47,447 bases of DNA from assembly GCA_030432925.1 (NCBI GenBank), contig JAUILT010000012.1:1-47447 (forward strand), read 5' to 3'. This DNA comes from Bdellovibrionia bacterium (GTDB taxonomy: Bacteria > Bdellovibrionota > Bdellovibrionia > Bdellovibrionales > UBA1609). Positions 32,828 through 42,580 of this stretch are shown here, piece by piece. Numbering within the stretch: the stretch's first letter is position 1; each line of letters starts with the position of its first letter. The translations under genes and the position numbers were made by a program. The notes beneath the pieces are model-generated. The model had not been told where the DNA came from. It saw only the letters and a list, made by a program, of their open reading frames with translations, and did not search any database.

Positions 32828-33664
32828 TTGAGTATTAACCCCAGATTTGATGAATATCACTTGAATGTTTTTGGTGACCGGTGGGCTTTTTTGGCTGAAG
32901 CATTGAAACAGGCTGGGCTGAAGCAGAATAAAGTGTCTGTAGGACTCAAAACTGGTTGTAGTAAAGACTTTATTTTTAGCCAAGGGTCTATGGCTTGTAT
33001 TCCCCGCGAAGTGGGCGGGCATTACCAATTGGACCTAGCATCTGTTTTGGCTGTGTCTGCTCTAAACCTGAATCCTGGAGCAAAGATTTTGGACCTTTGC
33101 GCTGCTCCCGGTGGAAAAGCACTGGTTTCGCAGTTGGTTGTTGGAGGTGAGGGAGAGTGGCATCTGAATGAGCTTTCTCAAGGAAGACTTTCTCGACTGA
33201 AGTCTGTGATTCGTGAGTTTTCTCCTGTTCATCAGGATTCTTTGCACTTTTACAAAAGAGATGCCTCAAAATGGGGGCTAACAGAGAAGAATATATATGA
33301 TTTTGTGATCTGTGATGTTCCTTGCTCTGGAGAGGCTCATCTGTTGAATTCGCCATCTCATTTGAAACGCTGGACTCCACGATCATCTAAAAACCTAGCT
33401 GTGAGACAGCATGCCATTCTCTGCGCAGCTCTTGAAACTGTTCGACCAGGTGGGAAGATTCTCTATAGCACGTGCTCCATTAATCCTCAGGAGAATGATG
33501 GAATCATTCAAAGGCTTTTAAAAAAACGAATGGATCGTGTGGAAATTATTGCTCCGACACTGAGTGGAATTTTTTCTGGAGAGCCTACTCAGTATGGGGT
33601 GGAGTTTTTTCCGGATAAGTGTGAGTACGGTCCTATTTACTTTAGTGTGTTAAAAAAAATATGA
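32828..33664 (+). CDS. RsmB/NSUN-type RNA (cytosine-5) methyltransferase
   Basis: A 278-aa SAM-dependent RNA m5C methyltransferase. SAM site: 'ILDLCAAPGGK' (87-97). Motif IV 'CDVPCSGEA' carries the releasing C166, and motif VI 'YSTCSINPQEND' the catalytic C216. It is short compared with RsmB (about 430 aa) and lacks the NusB-like N-terminal part, so its target (rRNA or tRNA) is uncertain. It starts with TTG at 32828 after AAAGGA. It converges on tamA with a 7-bp gap. Confidence 0.88.
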   Translation: MSINPRFDEYHLNVFGDRWAFLAEALKQAGLKQNKVSVGLKTGCSKDFIFSQGSMACIPREVGGHYQLDLASVLAVSALNLNPGAKILDLCAAPGGKALVSQLVVGGEGEWHLNELSQGRLSRLKSVIREFSPVHQDSLHFYKRDASKWGLTEKNIYDFVICDVPCSGEAHLLNSPSHLKRWTPRSSKNLAVRQHAILCAALETVRPGGKILYSTCSINPQENDGIIQRLLKKRMDRVEIIAPTLSGIFSGEPTQYGVEFFPDKCEYGPIYFSVLKKI

Positions 33665-33671
33665 CAGCTTT

Positions 33672-36614
33672 TTAGAAAGTTCCTATAGAAAAGTGAAAGT
33701 CAGTAGCACTTTCGTCTTCTTGGGGATCTAATTTGAATCCAATATCCATGCTGACAGGCCCCACAGGGGTATTGTATCGAAATCCAAATCCCACGGATTC
33801 TCGGTAAGGATCTTTGAATTTGTAACCAGAAACAAGGACAGCTCCACCGTCGTAAAAAAGAACACCGCCAAATTCTCCGTAAATGGGAAATCGAAGCTCT
33901 GTTTTGATCATATAAAAGTGTGAATCGGTCTTGATGACTTTGCGGTTGGCTCCGGTGACGGGAAGGCGGCTATTGCCATTAGGTTCCTCTTCGTCTGTAC
34001 TTTTTGGAATCCTGTTATTGGTACTGGCAAAGTCATACCCGCGAACTGTTGAGAAGCCTCCGAGCAGAAAAGCGTGAGAAACAGGAACACCATTGCAGTT
34101 TGTGGTATTAGAATCAGAACACTTAGCATTGGACAGGTTAGTGAGGTAGCCAGATCTTAGTTCGTTGGCCCAAACGAGTTTCTTTTTGAAAAATGGAAAA
34201 TAGTGACGATAGGTTCCCTCGACTTTGGCAAACTCAATACCTGTTGAGCTTCCTAAAAAGGGAGCTGCGTAATCTACTCCCAGGCGAGAGTAGTTTCCAT
34301 CTCTGGGCAAAAATGGATTGTCTCTGTAGTCCAGCGCAAAGACCGGCCCGATATTGGCAATCTGTAGGGTTTCTTCGGGGCAATATTGTGTGGGGTCATC
34401 AGGGCAGCGGAATTTTCGCTCTCTGGTGGTTCGAGAGTCAAGGCCCCAGGCCGTCCAAGTCATTTTAAGATCTCTTGTTAGGTCGGTTTCCAAAAGAAAA
34501 TCCACTCTGTTCCGAGTTAAAAGTTCTACTCGCTCTACATCATCATATCCAATCGGTCGAGTGGTATTATAGACTTCGTCAGAGCGAGTGACATTCACTC
34601 GTCCTTTGGTGCGAGAGCCAAATAAAAAGGGTTCTAAATATCCCGCAGTGATTCTATGTTCCAGGTAATTGATGTCGGCAATATTGGAAGAGAGTTCCAG
34701 CCGACTGGAGATCCCTCGCATGGACCCACCAATATTATTGTAGCTCACGCCGGTAAAGGTTCTGGCTGTCAATTCACGTTCACTGTTGACTCCGGCTCCC
34801 AGACGCCAAAGTCCTGGATCTCGCTCGTCCACAGAGATCACCACGGTTCGTGCTTCTTTGTCTGTACCCTGTTCCAGAGTATTGATGGCCACTCGGGAGA
34901 AAATTCCTGTTCGGTTTAAGTAGAGAATAGAGTCTTCGATTTTCTCTGGAGTGAGGGTTTCACCAGGCTCAAAACTGAGGGCTCGTTTGATCACACTGGA
35001 TTGGGTTTTGGAATTGCCCTCTATAAGAATGGATTTGACACTGATTTGAGGGCCCTCATAAATACGAATCTCAATATTGGCATGTGTTCCTTTTTCATTG
35101 TATTGAACAATGTTTTTTACTTCATTGAGGAGTTTCATCTCCAAAAAGCCGCGGTCTAGATAGAATTTCTTTAGGGTTTCAATAGAGGCTTCCAGGCTTT
35201 GCAAGCGTAGAGGAGAATTGCTTTTCACAGTAAATATTTTTTCTAGATCCATGTCAGAAAACTTTTTATTACCAATAAAATCCAATCGTCGTACCTGAGT
35301 GAGAGGGCCCTCGTCTAGGTTGATAGTGATTTTTGCACGAGACTTGGACCTTCCAAGGTATTCAATGCGGGTGCTTTGAATTTTAGCCATCAAAAAACCT
35401 TGGTTTCTAAGTTCTGTAATGAGGTTTTTTTGGCCAAGACTGAGGTCTTCACTGTTGTAATAATTTTTTTGAATCAAGTTACTACTATTTTCTTGTATAA
35501 ACTCCGTATAGTACTCTTCGGCTCTTGATATGCGACCTTCAATCTTCCATTGCACAATTTTAACTTTAGGTCCTGTTTGAATTTGAAAGGTGAGGGTTCT
35601 TTTAAGGGATTCTTCAAGCTGATCTCTTTGTGTTTTAATTTTGACTTCAGGATACCCCCTATTCAAATAAAAATTGCGGATCTTGTTGGACATTTCCGCT
35701 TCTGGATCAACTCCTGACTTTTCTCCATCAGTGTAAGTAATCGCTCTGAGAACATCAGATTCAGAGGGGAGGTGACGTTTTTCTGCGGGGATATTTTGGT
35801 ATTTAAAGGGGTCCTTATTGAGATGAAAGGGGGTGTTGGGATTGGCTCCTTCGATGAAGATTTGATACTGGTAGGGATCACTCAGTTCAAAGATCAAAGA
35901 GGCCTGACTTTTTTCATCATTATAAGAGGTGCTTGGGCCTTTCATGTCAGAGCTGTAGTACTTTTTATCCATCAGATAGTTTTTGATACGCTCATTGATT
36001 TGAACTATCTGAGAGTTTGTGAGTACACGTCCTTTAAAACTTGAGACACGGTGGGATAGTTGGTTATTGAGAGCAGGGTTTTTGGATCGAACTTCAATAT
36101 TTGCGATTCGGCAAGGAAGCCCTTCTGATATTGTGAATTTGATATTCATGGTTCGGTTATCAACTTTTTCAAAGGCCACTTCAATAATTGTGTTAAAGAA
36201 TCCTTTTTCTCCATAAAGGCTCTTTAGTCGCTCTCCAATTTCTAGGATTCGTCGTTTTTCAAAATTTTCATCTGTTTTCAGGTCAATCATGTCAAGAATT
36301 TCAGATCGGGAAGCTGATTGGTTTCCCTCGATGATGATATCTTTTACCTTTCTTAAAGGTGTGGCCACAATAATAAAGTGCCCATCCTCTCGGACGACTA
36401 TTTCTACAGATTCAAATCTATTCATTGACATAATGTACTGAGTGACTTTGTCCAAAACAGCCAGAGAGTTGTTTTGACCTTTAAGACTATGAAACTTTTT
36501 TGTCACCTTTGCTTCCTCAGAGGGATTGAGTCCCTCAAGAAGAACCTGTCGGGCAAAAGCAGAAAAGCTCCCTAAATAGGTGAATATCAATGCTGCATAT
36601 AAAAGCTGTTTCAT
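33672..36614 (-). CDS. tamA: BamA/TamA-family outer-membrane protein with about seven POTRA domains
   Basis: A 980-aa Omp85 protein. After a signal peptide (1-22, ending SAFA) come about seven successive POTRA-like units (boundaries near 95, 170, 250, 350, 435, 515 and 600), each with the beta-alpha-alpha-beta-beta pattern ending 'EGP/DP'. The C-terminal ~380 residues form the barrel with the signature 'GGFSTVRGYDF' and end in a Phe ('FHFSIGTF'). TamA usually has three POTRAs and BamA five. It lies one base after tamB and is co-transcribed with it, so I favour TamA over BamA. It would insert or export outer-membrane proteins or lipids with TamB. Confidence 0.88.
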   Translation of the reverse strand: MKQLLYAALIFTYLGSFSAFARQVLLEGLNPSEEAKVTKKFHSLKGQNNSLAVLDKVTQYIMSMNRFESVEIVVREDGHFIIVATPLRKVKDIIIEGNQSASRSEILDMIDLKTDENFEKRRILEIGERLKSLYGEKGFFNTIIEVAFEKVDNRTMNIKFTISEGLPCRIANIEVRSKNPALNNQLSHRVSSFKGRVLTNSQIVQINERIKNYLMDKKYYSSDMKGPSTSYNDEKSQASLIFELSDPYQYQIFIEGANPNTPFHLNKDPFKYQNIPAEKRHLPSESDVLRAITYTDGEKSGVDPEAEMSNKIRNFYLNRGYPEVKIKTQRDQLEESLKRTLTFQIQTGPKVKIVQWKIEGRISRAEEYYTEFIQENSSNLIQKNYYNSEDLSLGQKNLITELRNQGFLMAKIQSTRIEYLGRSKSRAKITINLDEGPLTQVRRLDFIGNKKFSDMDLEKIFTVKSNSPLRLQSLEASIETLKKFYLDRGFLEMKLLNEVKNIVQYNEKGTHANIEIRIYEGPQISVKSILIEGNSKTQSSVIKRALSFEPGETLTPEKIEDSILYLNRTGIFSRVAINTLEQGTDKEARTVVISVDERDPGLWRLGAGVNSERELTARTFTGVSYNNIGGSMRGISSRLELSSNIADINYLEHRITAGYLEPFLFGSRTKGRVNVTRSDEVYNTTRPIGYDDVERVELLTRNRVDFLLETDLTRDLKMTWTAWGLDSRTTRERKFRCPDDPTQYCPEETLQIANIGPVFALDYRDNPFLPRDGNYSRLGVDYAAPFLGSSTGIEFAKVEGTYRHYFPFFKKKLVWANELRSGYLTNLSNAKCSDSNTTNCNGVPVSHAFLLGGFSTVRGYDFASTNNRIPKSTDEEEPNGNSRLPVTGANRKVIKTDSHFYMIKTELRFPIYGEFGGVLFYDGGAVLVSGYKFKDPYRESVGFGFRYNTPVGPVSMDIGFKLDPQEDESATDFHFSIGTF

Positions 36615-36615
36615 A

Positions 36616-39600
36616 TCACTTGAAGTTTACCTTGTATTCGACATCCATGCCTACTTTATTTTCTTCTTCTTCTTGATCCGTGTCAGTGGCTGTTTGCTCA
36701 CGCCCTTCCCATAGTCCGATAAAAGAGATGTTGTTATTCAATTTGTATTCTACCTTGACATCACTTTTTGGGTTGTTCTCAATAGTTCTACTAGCAGAGG
36801 TTTCCCACTTGGGTGTCCACTGTTTGGAAAATATCACTTTTGGATATGTGGCATTGTCGGTGGTGCTTTGTGATGTCGAGATCTTCAGCTCTACTCCGAG
36901 GCGCTCTTTCAAGGGCTCACTTAAGCCCCGCCCAATCAATCCCATGCCAATCTGAGTACCAATCACTCCTGAAGCAAGAGCATCATCTCGAGAGGCTTGT
37001 TGATTAGGGTTATAGGTTTCATCAATGGTTGTCGCTGTGGTCATTCCCAGAGCTAATAGTGAAACTATTTGTTGATAGCTCAAAGGAGGTTGACTGCTCA
37101 AATTGATCTTAATATTGGGAGCCTGTCCCTGAACCAACATTTCCACTTCGTAGTCAGTGGACTCCTCTCTGTAATTGGGGGAGTCTTCACTACCACCTCT
37201 TGCTACAACGGTTTTTTCTGTCACTTTTGCGTCAGCTGTTAGGTAGATAATGGGGTTTTCAGGAGCTGAATTTCTAAAATCTACATAGCCATTATTGATT
37301 TCAAACTCTGTATCTTTAAATTTAATAATTCCACCAGCAATAGGGTTGATCACGCCGTTCAGGAGGAGTTTGTCAGGGGTTCCTTTGACAGTGATTTTTC
37401 CTTGAGCTTGAGCATCAATACGTTCATTGCGAACGGCTACAGGTTTTTTGATGTTGATATCTAGGTCCAATCGGATGGGCTGGAAGGAGTCTTCTGTGAG
37501 GAATTTAGGTAAAAACTCAGAGGGTTTGATTTCGTTGGCCTTGGTGTTAGAGCCTGTAAAATCCATGGTGATATCCCCATAACTGACATTATACTGTCCT
37601 TTGAGTAAGTAGGGAAACCGTTGTCCCACAAACTGAACTTGCCCACTGCCTTTTGTTCTCATTCCGTCGGGCATATTCAGAGAAATATCTTCAAAAGTGG
37701 CTCTAATATCAACAGGCACATGGCTTAGAGAGTTGATTTGAATTTTTCCTTCACCTTTTATGGGTCCTCCTCCTAGTGAGGCTTTCATGGCATTAATGAC
37801 AAGACTCTTTTGATTGAATAACAAGTCAGCATTGATTTGATCAAAGGGGTGTGGAAAACCATCCAACTTGACATAGCCATCTTCAATAAAGGCTGACCCA
37901 ATAGCGCTGGGGTTATTTAAGGGGCCTTGAGTCTTGAGAGCTAGAGATAACTTACCTCTGAGGTCGTCCAGAAAAGGTGTCAGCAAGGAGACGAGGCTCA
38001 AGTCCACCTTACCATTGATATCTGTATTAAGAGCCTGTTTTCGGGCATTGAGAATATCTACTTTAAGAAACGTGCCCTCACCTTTAAGGTAAAGGTCTTT
38101 GGAGTTGATGACTCCATCTCGAAATCGGATGAACATGGGGCCTGCAGAGGTCATACTCAATGGCCCTCTCTGAAGCAAAAAACTCTCCACATTAATGGAG
38201 CCAGTGGAATTCCAAAAACCACCAGAGGGGGAGGCGAGTTTAACTTCGCTGGTCAACTGGGTGACAAAATCCTTCTTTTTCGCTGTAGAAGAGAATATTG
38301 TAAATAGATTGGTAAAGTCCCAACGGGTGGTCTTGAGATTGAGAGAAAAAGGCCCCTTTTCATTGTAGGGAAAAATAAAATTGGCTTTCAGAGTTTTTCC
38401 TATAAAGTCTAGATTTCCTTTCAACCGATCTTTCATAATATTTAGTTGAAAACTAGAGTCCTCAGCAGGACTGTTACCAATGACAAGTTTTCTCAAGCGC
38501 CCATTGAGAATAATTTCTGGATCGGGTAGCTGACCTTTAAGTAAGAGGGTGGAGTCAAATTGCCCAGCAATGTCTAAACCTGCTTTGGATAAATTTTCTG
38601 ATTGTTCTAGGCGGAGTTGTCGGCCTACAACTACGGCATCAATTTTGCCCTCTGGGGAAACTGTTCCATTCAGGTCAATAGTACTCTCAGACTTGGTGAT
38701 TTGAACTTTACTTGCTTTGACATTTCCATTTTCAGAGGTCACATTAAAAATGGCTTTATCAAAAGTCTCTTTGGCGACTTCGCCTCGATAAAAAGAGCTT
38801 TCAAGGTTGTAGTTCATACGATTGAACTGCAAAGGCCCCCAGGCTTTAAGTTGTCCACTTCCTGTTCCATCAATGCGAATGGGTAATTTCATTTTTCTGG
38901 AAAAGATTTTTTGAACATCTGCAAGATCAACAAATGGCATTTTTTGATTGAGAAACAATTCCTTTTTTTGAATATCAATGGTGAGTTGGCCTTCATAACG
39001 AGAGGAGTTAAATTGACCTTTAATCTTTCTGAAAGTTAGTTTGCCGTCTTTGTATAGAATAATACTGTCCACACTTCCCAGTCCATAATCTTCTAGCCAA
39101 AGTTGTTTTGCGCGAGTATCAATTTTTACGGTTCCCCATTTTGAAGTACCTGTTGTTGTTCCACTCAGTGCGGCAGCCCCTTCTAGTTTGAGACCTACCA
39201 GGTCTTCAATATCAGACATTTCCAATCGTTCGCCAATGAATGAGATATTGAACCCCTTGTTAAAAGAAATACTTCCCTTAGAAGAACCTCGGCTTTTATT
39301 TCCAGCTTTGAGTTTGGCATTATAAGAGACCAATGAATCTGTCACAGTAATTGTGCCATCGGCTTGAATAAAGGGGACTTTGACGATGGTAGATTTATCA
39401 TCTCCTGAGTAAATATGTAGGTTTTTTGAAATGGCCTGTCCCGTGCAATCTATTTTGATTTTAGGTCTCAATGTTCCTTTACAGGGAAACTCTCCATTCA
39501 ACCGGCTTTCCACAGGGATGAGCCCCACATCAATAACATTGAGGAAGGGGCGGATACTGAGCCAGTTGACTTTGAGTATCCCTTGAATATTTGAGGTTTC

Positions 39601-40710
39601 GCCCAAGCTGGCGGTCAAATTTTTTAGCTCAACGAATCCAGATCTATTTTTCACGGTAATGAGAGGAGTGGATACAGAGTCTTTACTAAAATTTCCTTGA
39701 GAACGCACATTGCCGATCAGTCGATTTTGAACTTCAACATTTTTGCTTTCCAGGCTGTAGGTTCCATTGATGATCGTTTTGTCAAAATCATAGCTGATTT
39801 TGGTATCAATACCAATAGACCCTTTCAGTTTAGGAATTTTTAATTTATTACTAAATACGGGAATTAGGTCATAGATTTCATTTAATTGAAAGAGGGCTCG
39901 GCTGTTGAGGTCAATGGTTTTCATTTTAAAAGCTTCAACATCACCTTGAACTTTTCCAGAGGCGACAGCAAAACTATTATTGGCTTTTAATTGAAAGGAG
40001 GAAACTTGAATGCCAGTTTTTTCAACCAGTGTTTTGGTATTCAGAGAGAAAGTCATATCAGGCTTATCGCCTAACTGCTTAACAGTGATTTCTGGTAAAT
40101 CTGCTTTTAGAAGGAGCGATTTATATTTATTTTCTACAGAAATATTAGAATCAAGAAGTCGAGCAGCAAGATTGTCATTTCCAAACTTGGCTTGAACGAC
40201 AACGTTATTGAGTTCTACTTCGTCTACAGGCAGTCGAAAGATCTGATCCAGATCAAAAGAGTTTGAGTTTTGTATATTTTCATTTTTTGCATCGAGCAGT
40301 TCTGCCAGGCTCTGTTTGAATATCAGATTCAAAACTGGTTTTTCAATAGAAATCTTGGAAGCCCTAATGCTCCCCTGAATCAGCCCTAAAACAGAAATGC
40401 TAACTTCAAAATTTTTTAGATGTATGGGGCTTAAGTTTTTCGCTAAATTCCCTTGAGGAAGAATTCTGACATCACTGAAGCGAACTCCAGGAGGGAACAT
40501 TTTCACTTCTACAGTCTGTGGCCAGACACGAAATGGGGAGTGCTTTTGGCTTTGCTTTTCAACCTCTATCAGCAACCAGTCTTTAATTTTTGGAAGATGA
40601 TAGGCTCTAAAAAATCCCAGAAGGAACGCAAAACCCAGAAACAGTAAGGCCTTCCACATGAAAGAATACCATTGGGATTGGAGAATATTTTTCAGTGACT
40701 GAAAGCTCAT
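36616..40710 (-). CDS. tamB: TamB-like translocation/assembly (AsmA-like) protein
   Basis: A 1364-aa inner-membrane-anchored periplasmic protein. An N-terminal anchor ('SFMWKALLFLGFAFLLGFF', about 17-36) is followed by a very long beta-rich repeat region typical of TamB/AsmA/VPS13-like lipid-transfer bridges, and the C-terminal DUF490 domain ('GVINPIAGGIIKFKDTEFEI', 'VDFRNSAPENPIIYLTADA'). The start at 40710 forms an ATGA overlap with the TPR gene. A longer start at 40728 would overlap more. It precedes tamA, reverse of the common tamA-tamB order. It should link the inner membrane to TamA for outer-membrane protein or phospholipid transport. Confidence 0.9.
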   Translation of the reverse strand: MSFQSLKNILQSQWYSFMWKALLFLGFAFLLGFFRAYHLPKIKDWLLIEVEKQSQKHSPFRVWPQTVEVKMFPPGVRFSDVRILPQGNLAKNLSPIHLKNFEVSISVLGLIQGSIRASKISIEKPVLNLIFKQSLAELLDAKNENIQNSNSFDLDQIFRLPVDEVELNNVVVQAKFGNDNLAARLLDSNISVENKYKSLLLKADLPEITVKQLGDKPDMTFSLNTKTLVEKTGIQVSSFQLKANNSFAVASGKVQGDVEAFKMKTIDLNSRALFQLNEIYDLIPVFSNKLKIPKLKGSIGIDTKISYDFDKTIINGTYSLESKNVEVQNRLIGNVRSQGNFSKDSVSTPLITVKNRSGFVELKNLTASLGETSNIQGILKVNWLSIRPFLNVIDVGLIPVESRLNGEFPCKGTLRPKIKIDCTGQAISKNLHIYSGDDKSTIVKVPFIQADGTITVTDSLVSYNAKLKAGNKSRGSSKGSISFNKGFNISFIGERLEMSDIEDLVGLKLEGAAALSGTTTGTSKWGTVKIDTRAKQLWLEDYGLGSVDSIILYKDGKLTFRKIKGQFNSSRYEGQLTIDIQKKELFLNQKMPFVDLADVQKIFSRKMKLPIRIDGTGSGQLKAWGPLQFNRMNYNLESSFYRGEVAKETFDKAIFNVTSENGNVKASKVQITKSESTIDLNGTVSPEGKIDAVVVGRQLRLEQSENLSKAGLDIAGQFDSTLLLKGQLPDPEIILNGRLRKLVIGNSPAEDSSFQLNIMKDRLKGNLDFIGKTLKANFIFPYNEKGPFSLNLKTTRWDFTNLFTIFSSTAKKKDFVTQLTSEVKLASPSGGFWNSTGSINVESFLLQRGPLSMTSAGPMFIRFRDGVINSKDLYLKGEGTFLKVDILNARKQALNTDINGKVDLSLVSLLTPFLDDLRGKLSLALKTQGPLNNPSAIGSAFIEDGYVKLDGFPHPFDQINADLLFNQKSLVINAMKASLGGGPIKGEGKIQINSLSHVPVDIRATFEDISLNMPDGMRTKGSGQVQFVGQRFPYLLKGQYNVSYGDITMDFTGSNTKANEIKPSEFLPKFLTEDSFQPIRLDLDINIKKPVAVRNERIDAQAQGKITVKGTPDKLLLNGVINPIAGGIIKFKDTEFEINNGYVDFRNSAPENPIIYLTADAKVTEKTVVARGGSEDSPNYREESTDYEVEMLVQGQAPNIKINLSSQPPLSYQQIVSLLALGMTTATTIDETYNPNQQASRDDALASGVIGTQIGMGLIGRGLSEPLKERLGVELKISTSQSTTDNATYPKVIFSKQWTPKWETSASRTIENNPKSDVKVEYKLNNNISFIGLWEGREQTATDTDQEEEENKVGMDVEYKVNFK

Positions 40711-41753
40711 AAGTTTTTCCCAGCCCATTCCGCCATTAGGGAGTAGGCAGACCGGTAGTTGGGTCTCACACTGACTATGCTTTGGAGCAAGTCAATGGCT
40801 GGACCGCTTTGTCCAAGTCCGTTGAGAGCTTTGGCTCGAGCATAGGTGGCGGCAAATGTGGTTTCAGGATCATGAGCATAGCACACTTCTAGATCATGAA
40901 CAGCATTGAGACAGTCAATAAAGTGTCCACTATCGATGAAGAGTTCTACCTTCAGCCACTCTACCTCCCATGCGTCATCGGCCAGAGCCAGAATTTTGAG
41001 AGCAGGGATGGGGTGTGCTAGAACTTTTAAGGCAATAGCAAAGTTATAAGCATGTTTATTATCCCTACTAAGGATTTTCATCATTTCATCAGTGATGCAC
41101 TTAACGATGAGGAGTTCTTCTTTGTCTGGTTTTTTCTGGTCAATAATTCTGGCTTCACTCATATCCCGACTATTTTGAGCAATCACTTCACGAGCCCATT
41201 GCCTTTGGAACTTTTCATGCTCCTCTTGAATGGTTTTGTCATTGGGAAACATTTTTAATAAAACCTTTAAAGCACGCTTTTCCTCATCCATCATTCGTTG
41301 GCTACGATAAAATTCAATTTTTTCTATCATGACTTGTTTTTTGTTCTGATGCTCATCTTGCCGCTGTTTCTCAATTTTGCATCGGAACTCATAAAAGCGT
41401 TTATCATAACGATCCCATGAGGTGACAATGCTTAGTAACTCTAAGTTATTTTGGCGCCGAGCCCCTTTAATCACAGATTCAATCACTTCTTTATTGGGAG
41501 TTATAGATAGAGAGTTGAGCAGGGTCATGTACTGTCCCCACGGAACAGGGGTCTTTTCATGAAAGGTTTCTACAAAGTTGGCGAGAAGTTGTTGGTAGAG
41601 GCCTGCGTTGAGACCAAAATTAAAAATAGAAAGCCGTTCATCCATTGAGATTTTTTTTTGAAAAAGATCACGAGTGAGCTCATCAAAGACACTTTTTGGT
41701 GTCTTCCCAATGACAAGCAATCGATGAATTTTTCGCTCAATCCGGTTGGCCAA
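40707..41753 (-). CDS. TPR-like helical protein, first gene of the tamBA operon
   Basis: A 348-aa soluble protein of helical repeats. No signal peptide is visible. Residues about 125-200 are charged and coiled-coil-like ('KIEKQRQDEHQNKKQ'). The last 110 residues have TPR periodicity ('ATYARAKALNGLGQSGPAID', 'LQSIVSVRPNYRSAYSLMAEW'). Its TGA overlaps the tamB ATG by 4 bp, so it is co-translated with tamB and probably helps the TAM machinery or its regulation. No specific family is recognised. Confidence 0.75.
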   Translation of the reverse strand: MANRIERKIHRLLVIGKTPKSVFDELTRDLFQKKISMDERLSIFNFGLNAGLYQQLLANFVETFHEKTPVPWGQYMTLLNSLSITPNKEVIESVIKGARRQNNLELLSIVTSWDRYDKRFYEFRCKIEKQRQDEHQNKKQVMIEKIEFYRSQRMMDEEKRALKVLLKMFPNDKTIQEEHEKFQRQWAREVIAQNSRDMSEARIIDQKKPDKEELLIVKCITDEMMKILSRDNKHAYNFAIALKVLAHPIPALKILALADDAWEVEWLKVELFIDSGHFIDCLNAVHDLEVCYAHDPETTFAATYARAKALNGLGQSGPAIDLLQSIVSVRPNYRSAYSLMAEWAGKNL

Positions 41754-41868
41754 GAAGTCCTCGCTGGGTGATCTATCTCTCTAATTATCCTGGAGAAACA
41801 CGTATCTCACGAGGCTGGAAATTATGCGTTAGTACCCGGTAATTTTTGCCTACTATCAAAAGGGTGCC

Positions 41869-42435
41869 TTAGCCAATAGACACTCTCTCAACGTAAGACC
41901 CGTCAGTGGTATTGATTTTTAGTGTATCACCCTCATTGATGTGTAAAGGAACCTGGACAGTATAGCCGGTTTCAAGGGTGGCTGGTTTGAAAGTATTGGT
42001 CACTGTATTTCCCTTGTGACCAGGGTCAGTTTGAGTGACTTTCAGCTCTACACTTTTTGGAATTTCAATACCAATGGCCCGGCCATTAAACAAACAGATT
42101 TTTACTTCCATGTTTTCTAGTAGATAGTTGGCAGTATCTCCAATCAGCTCTGCAGTGAGACTGATTTGTTCAAAAGAAGCCTGATTCATCAAGTGAAAGC
42201 CAGTGTCATCTTGGTAGAGAAAGGTCATATCTTGGTAGATGACGTCAGGGACCGGAAACTTTTCACCGGATTTGATAGTTCTTTCGATATTGGTTCCGGT
42301 AATCAAGTTTTTTAGTTTTGTGCGTGTGAATTGGTTGCCTTTACCAGGTTTGACGTGTTGAAAGTCTGTAATGGTGTAAGGCTCTTCATCGATGAGTACT
42401 TTTGTGCCTTTTTTGAAATCACTGGTTCCAATCAT
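41869..42435 (-). CDS. efp: translation elongation factor P
   Basis: A 188-aa protein, exactly the usual length from the ATG at 42435. It relieves ribosome stalling at polyproline stretches. The tip loop of domain I carries K32 in 'HVKPGKGNQF', the lysine modified in many species (K34 in E. coli). Domains II and III follow ('KVTQTDPGHKGNT', C-terminal 'DGSYVERV'). The 11 residues encoded upstream of this ATG lack family similarity, and AGGAG lies just before the chosen start. No epmA/epmB-type modification gene is seen in the window. Confidence 0.96.
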   Translation of the reverse strand: MIGTSDFKKGTKVLIDEEPYTITDFQHVKPGKGNQFTRTKLKNLITGTNIERTIKSGEKFPVPDVIYQDMTFLYQDDTGFHLMNQASFEQISLTAELIGDTANYLLENMEVKICLFNGRAIGIEIPKSVELKVTQTDPGHKGNTVTNTFKPATLETGYTVQVPLHINEGDTLKINTTDGSYVERVSIG

Positions 42436-42580
42436 TTCCACTCCTATAATGCTTTTGTCTGAACTCAAACATCTACCTAATGCAAGGAAGCTTGTAAATC
42501 CCTTGCCGTCGAGGGTGTTGAATTTTGCTAATGCGTGGCGCTATATTTGTAGTTCCGCCCCTTGCAGGAGGAGGGCTTGG

